DNA of 5,095 nt, taken from NCBI GenBank assembly GCA_036502295.1, contig DASXYU010000094.1, positions 1 to 5,095 of the forward strand, given 5' to 3'. The notes beneath the pieces are model-generated. The model ran no database searches. It was given only the letters and a program-made list of their open reading frames with translations, and had not been told where the DNA came from. A program made the translations under genes and the position numbers. Source of the DNA: DASXYU01 sp036502295 (lineage in GTDB: Bacteria; Actinomycetota; Actinomycetes; Mycobacteriales; Jatrophihabitantaceae). Shown here one piece after another: positions 1 through 5,095 of the stretch (its first letter is position 1; every line of letters starts with the position of its first letter).

Positions 1-62
1 ACTTATGCCGTCGAGTGGTCGGTTCTATGTGACCACTCACCGCGATAAGTGACCACTCGACG
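1..62. repeat. Clustered direct and inverted repeats, possible end of a mobile element
   Basis: The octamer GAGTGGTC occurs once on the plus strand (13-20) and twice on the minus strand (31-38 and 51-58). The two minus-strand copies are exactly 20 bases apart and share the extended form GAGTGGTCAC (58-49 and 38-29). Bases 9-20 and 51-62 form a perfect 12-bp inverted repeat around a 30-base centre. Bases 1-20 also match the minus strand at 50-31 in 16 of 20 positions (ACTTAT, six mostly different bases, GAGTGGTC). Copy 13-20 can pair with 31-38 (8-bp stem, 10-base loop) or with 51-62 (12-bp stem), so the two hairpins exclude each other. No T-run follows on the minus strand, so it is not a textbook intrinsic terminator. 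Multiple short terminal repeats are known at ends of some insertion sequences, IS21-family members among them. That identity is my inference, because the sequence to the left is not visible. Confidence 0.6.
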
Positions 63-1071
63 TGAGATAGGTGGTGATCTCGGCGCGGAGGGCTCGCTTA
101 TCGGGGGCGCGCATGAAGCTGTGGTCGACGGCTGCGAGGGCGAGGTCGGTGATGCCGCGGCGGTCGAGACCGAGGAGTTCGGCGGCCACCTCGTACTCAG
201 TGTTGAGCGTGGTGGAGAACATCGGCGGGTCATCGGAGCTGATGCTCAGCGGTACGCCCGCGGCGTAGAGGACGGGCAGCGGGTGCTCGGCGAGCGAGGG
301 GACGCTGCGGGTGCGGACGTTGGAGGTCGGGCAGACCTCCAACGGAATCTGGTGGTCCTTCAGGTAGCCGAGCAGATCGGGGTCGCGCGCGGCGGCGATG
401 CCGTGACCGATCCGTTCGGCGCCGAGGTGGTTGATCGAGTCCCAGATCGTCTCCGGACCGGTCGACTCCCCGGCGTGCGGCACGCTGTGCAGCCCCGCCG
501 CCCGCGCCTGAGCGAAGTAGGGCTCGAACTGAGGACGGGGCACACCAATCTCCGGGCCGCCGAGGCCGAAGCTGACGAGGCCGTCGGGATGCTGCCGCAG
601 CGCGACGTCCAGGGTGACCTCGGCTGACGGCAGCCCTGCCTCGCCAGGAATGTCGAAGCACCAGACGAGCTGCACGCCGTGGTCGGCGGCGGCGCGTCGC
701 CGGGCGTCCTCCACCGCGTCGCAGTAGGCCTCGGCGGCGATGCCGCGTGCCAATGAGGAGTAGGGCGTGAGGGTGAGTTCGGCGTAGCGGATGCTCTGCC
801 CCGCCATCTCGCGCGCGATCTCGTAGGTGAGGGTCCAGATGTCCTCGGGGTCACGGATGAGGTCGACCACCGAGAGGTAGACCTCGATGAAGTGCGCGAA
901 ATCGGTGAAGGTGAAGTACTCCGCCAGCTTGTCGGGGTCGGCGGGTACCGGGGTATCGCCCTCGTAGCGTGCGGCGAGTTCGGCGACGATCCGCGGCGAG
1001 GCCGACCCGACGTGGTGGACGTGCAGCTCGGCCTTGGGCAGTCCGGCGATGAAGTCTCCGAGATCACTCAC
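37..1071 (-). CDS. Adenosine deaminase-superfamily enzyme, probable 6-aminodeoxyfutalosine (or adenosine) deaminase
   Basis: This is a 344-residue soluble, metal-dependent purine deaminase of the COG1816 amidohydrolase family, full length for the family. The expected zinc and catalytic residues are all present: H17 and H19 (ELHVHH), H199 and E202 (PHAGE), H223 (RIGHG), and D280/D281 (SSDDPP). The first motif reads HVHHVGSA, not the HxHLDGS of classical adenosine deaminases, and R27 follows in SASPRIV. Streptomyces relatives with this motif deaminate 6-aminodeoxyfutalosine in the futalosine route to menaquinone, and an arginine after strand one was proposed to set that specificity. By that analogy the substrate is probably 6-aminodeoxyfutalosine; adenosine or another 6-aminopurine nucleoside remains possible, and no other futalosine gene is visible here. 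The start is GTG at 1071-1069, 4 bases after the tetR stop and with only a weak Shine-Dalgarno, so coupling to tetR translation is likely. The last residues (SSGHLSR) are encoded inside the left-edge repeat cluster and include a TTA codon. Confidence 0.9.
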   Translation of the reverse strand: MSDLGDFIAGLPKAELHVHHVGSASPRIVAELAARYEGDTPVPADPDKLAEYFTFTDFAHFIEVYLSVVDLIRDPEDIWTLTYEIAREMAGQSIRYAELTLTPYSSLARGIAAEAYCDAVEDARRRAAADHGVQLVWCFDIPGEAGLPSAEVTLDVALRQHPDGLVSFGLGGPEIGVPRPQFEPYFAQARAAGLHSVPHAGESTGPETIWDSINHLGAERIGHGIAAARDPDLLGYLKDHQIPLEVCPTSNVRTRSVPSLAEHPLPVLYAAGVPLSISSDDPPMFSTTLNTEYEVAAELLGLDRRGITDLALAAVDHSFMRAPDKRALRAEITTYLTSSGHLSR

Positions 1072-1075
1072 CCGC

Positions 1076-1705
1076 TCAGGTTTTCACAGTCTTGCGAAGC
1101 CTGGCACGCAGCGCCTTGCGCGCCACCGGTCCGAGATCGGTGAGGACGTCGAGCAGCACGCCGAGACGATCCAGAGCATCGAGTGCGGACCGTGCCGCCT
1201 CGGGATCGACGCCGTCGTACAACTCGAGCCCGACGAAGGACGCACTCACGGCGCGGGCCAAGGACGGAATGTCGCTGAGTTCCTCGACCGGAGTGCCGTC
1301 GAGGAGGCGCCGCAGCGCCTTCTCGATCTCGCCGCTCCAGGTGTCGAGGGCGAACTTGCCGACCGTTGCCAGCGTGGGGTTGGTCTGGCCGCCTGCCAGG
1401 GTCTGCGCCATCACTGCGACGGTTCCGGCTTCACGCTCTTGCTCGTGCAGCCTGCGGCCCACCTGCAGGAGCTCTGCTGCCGAGGTGACCGCGGCGATCT
1501 GCTCGCGGTAGACCGCCACCCGCTCCTGGACGAGGCCGCGGCACGCGCGCTCGACGAGGCCGTCGACCGTGCCGAAGTGATAGAAGACCAGCGCCTGGTT
1601 CACGCCTGCTTCCGTGGCGATTGCCCGTGCCGACAGCCCGGTGATTCCCTGATCGCGCAAGACCCGGACGGTGGCCGCCATCAGCCGTTGTTGTGTATCG
1701 CTCAT
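1076..1705 (-). CDS. TetR-family transcriptional repressor
   Basis: This 209-residue protein has the usual TetR length. An N-terminal three-helix DNA-binding domain spans about residues 4-50, with the helix-turn-helix at about 24-45 (LSARAIATEAGVNQALVFYHF, preceded by ITG). The YHF-G-T-x-x-x-L run that closes TetR domains is clear. The helical C-terminal part (about 55-205) would bind ligand and dimerise; it is too variable to predict a ligand. The ATG at 1705-1703 is preferred over upstream in-frame starts because it begins the domain, follows AGGAGG (1722-1717) and GGAG (1714-1711), and overlaps the stop of the membrane-protein gene as ATGA. The stop lies 4 bases before the deaminase start. 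As the middle gene of the operon it probably represses its own promoter at the two TTGAGC-N4-GCTCAA palindromes near 2326-2375; this is inferred from position and symmetry. Confidence 0.93.
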   Translation of the reverse strand: MSDTQQRLMAATVRVLRDQGITGLSARAIATEAGVNQALVFYHFGTVDGLVERACRGLVQERVAVYREQIAAVTSAAELLQVGRRLHEQEREAGTVAVMAQTLAGGQTNPTLATVGKFALDTWSGEIEKALRRLLDGTPVEELSDIPSLARAVSASFVGLELYDGVDPEAARSALDALDRLGVLLDVLTDLGPVARKALRARLRKTVKT

Positions 1706-2313
1706 CGCTTCTCCGCCCTCCTGAACAGCAACCGCAACCCGCCGACCGCCGCACCGAGCAACCCGCCGACAAACCCCGTAGGAAACCCGGCCTCGATGAC
1801 GGCGAACGCCGCCGTCTGCGGATAGGCGACGAGACCGACGACCAGACCGAGGACCGCACCCGGCGCCCCGCAGATGATGGTGCCGGCGGCTAACGCCCAC
1901 GAGAACTGCTCCGCGGCCGGCCGATCCGAACGCCAGCGCCGCAGCACCACATAAGCGACAAGGCCCGAGAACAACAGCAGAAGGCCAGCCAGCAGCCACG
2001 GCAGCGGCGCCGATTCCTGGGTGCACGACTCGCCATTCGTGATGTGGTGACAGATGTTGCCCGGACCATCACGGTTGAGCCACGCGACGTAGAGCGGAGC
2101 GAGTCCGAGGCCGCTCAAGGTGCCTGCGGTCGCCGCGTTCATACCTCCTCGCCGGGCGACGAGCCACCACCCGAGGACCGCGAGCGGTAGGACGAAGACC
2201 CCGATGGTCAACAGCGAGAGCAACGCGAACGACAGCAGTAGGCCGACCAGCACCCAGGCGAGGAAGCGGCGCACCGACGGGCGCGTGCCGGAGGTCTTCG
2301 TGGCCACGGACAC
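1702..2313 (-). CDS. Multi-pass membrane protein of unknown function
   Basis: I do not recognise a named family with a known role. The 203-residue product is strongly hydrophobic, with predicted segments at about 18-52 (35 residues, long enough for a two-helix hairpin), 60-79, 104-124, 136-163 and 176-197, giving five or six passes. The N-terminus (KTSGTRPSVRR) and C-terminus (RRAEKR) are basic and probably cytoplasmic. Between the third and fourth segments lies a loop with WLNRDGPG followed by C88 and C97, which could form a disulfide outside the membrane. The start is GTG at 2313-2311, with AGGAGG at 2323-2318 and a 4-base spacer; a second GTG two codons later (2307-2305) would have a 10-base spacer and cannot be excluded. 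Leu141 uses the rare codon TTA (1893-1891). The gene leads the operon, and its stop overlaps the tetR start. A transport, export or sensing role alongside the deaminase is possible but unproven. Confidence 0.85.
   Translation of the reverse strand: MSVATKTSGTRPSVRRFLAWVLVGLLLSFALLSLLTIGVFVLPLAVLGWWLVARRGGMNAATAGTLSGLGLAPLYVAWLNRDGPGNICHHITNGESCTQESAPLPWLLAGLLLLFSGLVAYVVLRRWRSDRPAAEQFSWALAAGTIICGAPGAVLGLVVGLVAYPQTAAFAVIEAGFPTGFVGGLLGAAVGGLRLLFRRAEKR
1711..1722 (-). promoter_or_regulatory. Ribosome binding site of the tetR gene
   Basis: On the minus strand AGGAGG (1722-1717) is followed by GGAG (1714-1711), 5 bases before the ATG at 1705. The site lies inside the end of the membrane-protein gene and decides the tetR start, ruling out the longer in-frame extension that runs back to about 2026. 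Confidence 0.7.
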
Positions 2314-2317
2314 TGCG

Positions 2318-2323
2318 CCTCCT
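2318..2323 (-). promoter_or_regulatory. Ribosome binding site of the membrane-protein gene
   Basis: A perfect AGGAGG sits 4 bases before the GTG at 2313 and 10 bases before the alternative GTG at 2307. It lies 2 bases downstream of the proximal palindrome (2326-2341), so a stem formed by that palindrome in the mRNA would sit right beside the site. Confidence 0.7.
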
Positions 2324-2325
2324 GG

Positions 2326-2341
2326 TTGAGCGCTCGCTCAA
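2326..2341. promoter_or_regulatory. Putative TetR operator, proximal site
   Basis: The plus strand reads TTGAGCGCTCGCTCAA, a palindrome with 7-bp arms (TTGAGCG/CGCTCAA) and two non-symmetric central bases. It has the same TTGAGC-N4-GCTCAA form as the second site, starts 34 bp away from it, and covers the predicted transcription start and first transcribed bases of the operon. Size and symmetry suit a TetR dimer. Assigning it to the operon's own TetR protein is inference. Confidence 0.7.
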
Positions 2342-2346
2342 ATCGG

Positions 2347-2375
2347 AGGCTAGCAGCATTTGAGCGGTTGCTCAA
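2347..2375 (-). promoter_or_regulatory. Putative sigma70-type promoter of the membrane protein/tetR/deaminase operon
   Basis: On the minus strand a -35 candidate TTGAGC (2375-2370, 4 of 6 to TTGACA) is separated by exactly 17 bases from a -10 candidate TAGCCT (2352-2347), which keeps the conserved TA and final T. The start would fall near 2340, giving a leader of roughly 27 bases. The -35 is itself an arm of the distal palindrome, so a bound repressor would block RNA polymerase. It is called from consensus only. Confidence 0.5.
2360..2375. promoter_or_regulatory. Putative TetR operator, distal site
   Basis: The plus strand reads TTGAGCGGTTGCTCAA, with 6-bp perfect arms that extend to 7 bp when the flanking T (2359) and A (2376) are counted. 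It lies 7 bases past the uvrA stop codon and contains the -35 element of the predicted promoter. It matches the proximal site in every arm position and differs only in the four central bases, so both are likely bound by the same protein. Confidence 0.7.
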
Positions 2376-2382
2376 ACAGCGA

Positions 2383-5095
<2,713 letters not shown>

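Noticed and set aside
13..38. Hairpin just after the deaminase stop as an intrinsic terminator
   Set aside because: The 8-bp stem has a 10-base loop, competes with a longer 12-bp pairing, and is not followed by a T-run on the minus strand.
1..62. CRISPR array
   Set aside because: Repeats are only 8-12 bp with a 20-bp period, one copy is inverted, and there are no regular spacers or cas genes.
49..627. Plus-strand open frame (192 codons) antisense to the deaminase
   Set aside because: The translation is low-complexity (rich in E, G, R, D, V) with no motif, while the minus-strand deaminase keeps every catalytic residue.
1034..1825. Long plus-strand open frame (263 codons) opposite tetR and the deaminase start
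   Set aside because: It lies antisense to clear genes, has no recognisable domain, and is the kind of open frame that GC-rich codon use creates on the opposite strand.
1706..2026. N-terminal extension of the TetR open frame back to an upstream Met
   Set aside because: The extension overlaps the membrane-protein gene out of frame. The TetR domain begins at the ATG at 1705, which has a good ribosome binding site.

Overview
The window is GC-rich, densely coding DNA with every real gene on the minus strand. Strong G/C preference at third codon positions, actinobacterial UvrA features and GTG starts point to an actinomycete (Actinomycetota). I cannot fix the order or genus from this sequence.

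Layout, read in the direction of transcription (right to left). (1) 5095-2383: most of uvrA, the damage-recognition ATPase of nucleotide excision repair. Its first ~70 codons lie beyond the right edge. (2) 2382-2314: a 69-base intergenic region holding two near-identical 16-bp palindromes of the form TTGAGC-N4-GCTCAA and a plausible sigma70-type promoter. One palindrome overlaps the -35 element and the other covers the predicted transcription start. (3) 2313-1702: a five- or six-pass membrane protein of unknown function. (4) 1705-1076: a TetR-family repressor whose ATG overlaps the preceding stop codon by 4 bases (ATGA). (5) 1071-37: an adenosine-deaminase-superfamily enzyme starting 4 bases after the tetR stop, with the HVHHVGSA variant of the metal motif seen in actinobacterial enzymes that deaminate 6-aminodeoxyfutalosine rather than adenosine. 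(6) 62-1: a cluster of three copies of an 8-10 bp motif (GAGTGGTC/GACCACTC) with 20-bp periodicity and a 12-bp perfect inverted repeat. It overlaps the end of the deaminase gene and may be the tip of a mobile element continuing off the left edge.

The three genes after uvrA read as one translationally coupled operon, probably repressed by its own TetR protein at the two palindromes. A simple reading is that a small ligand relieves repression and raises the membrane protein and the deaminase together; the ligand and the membrane protein's role are unknown. uvrA is an ordinary housekeeping gene. I see no CRISPR array, RNA gene, toxin-antitoxin pair or defence system. The best candidates for something undescribed are the coupled membrane protein/TetR/deaminase unit with its paired operators, and the repeat cluster at the left edge.
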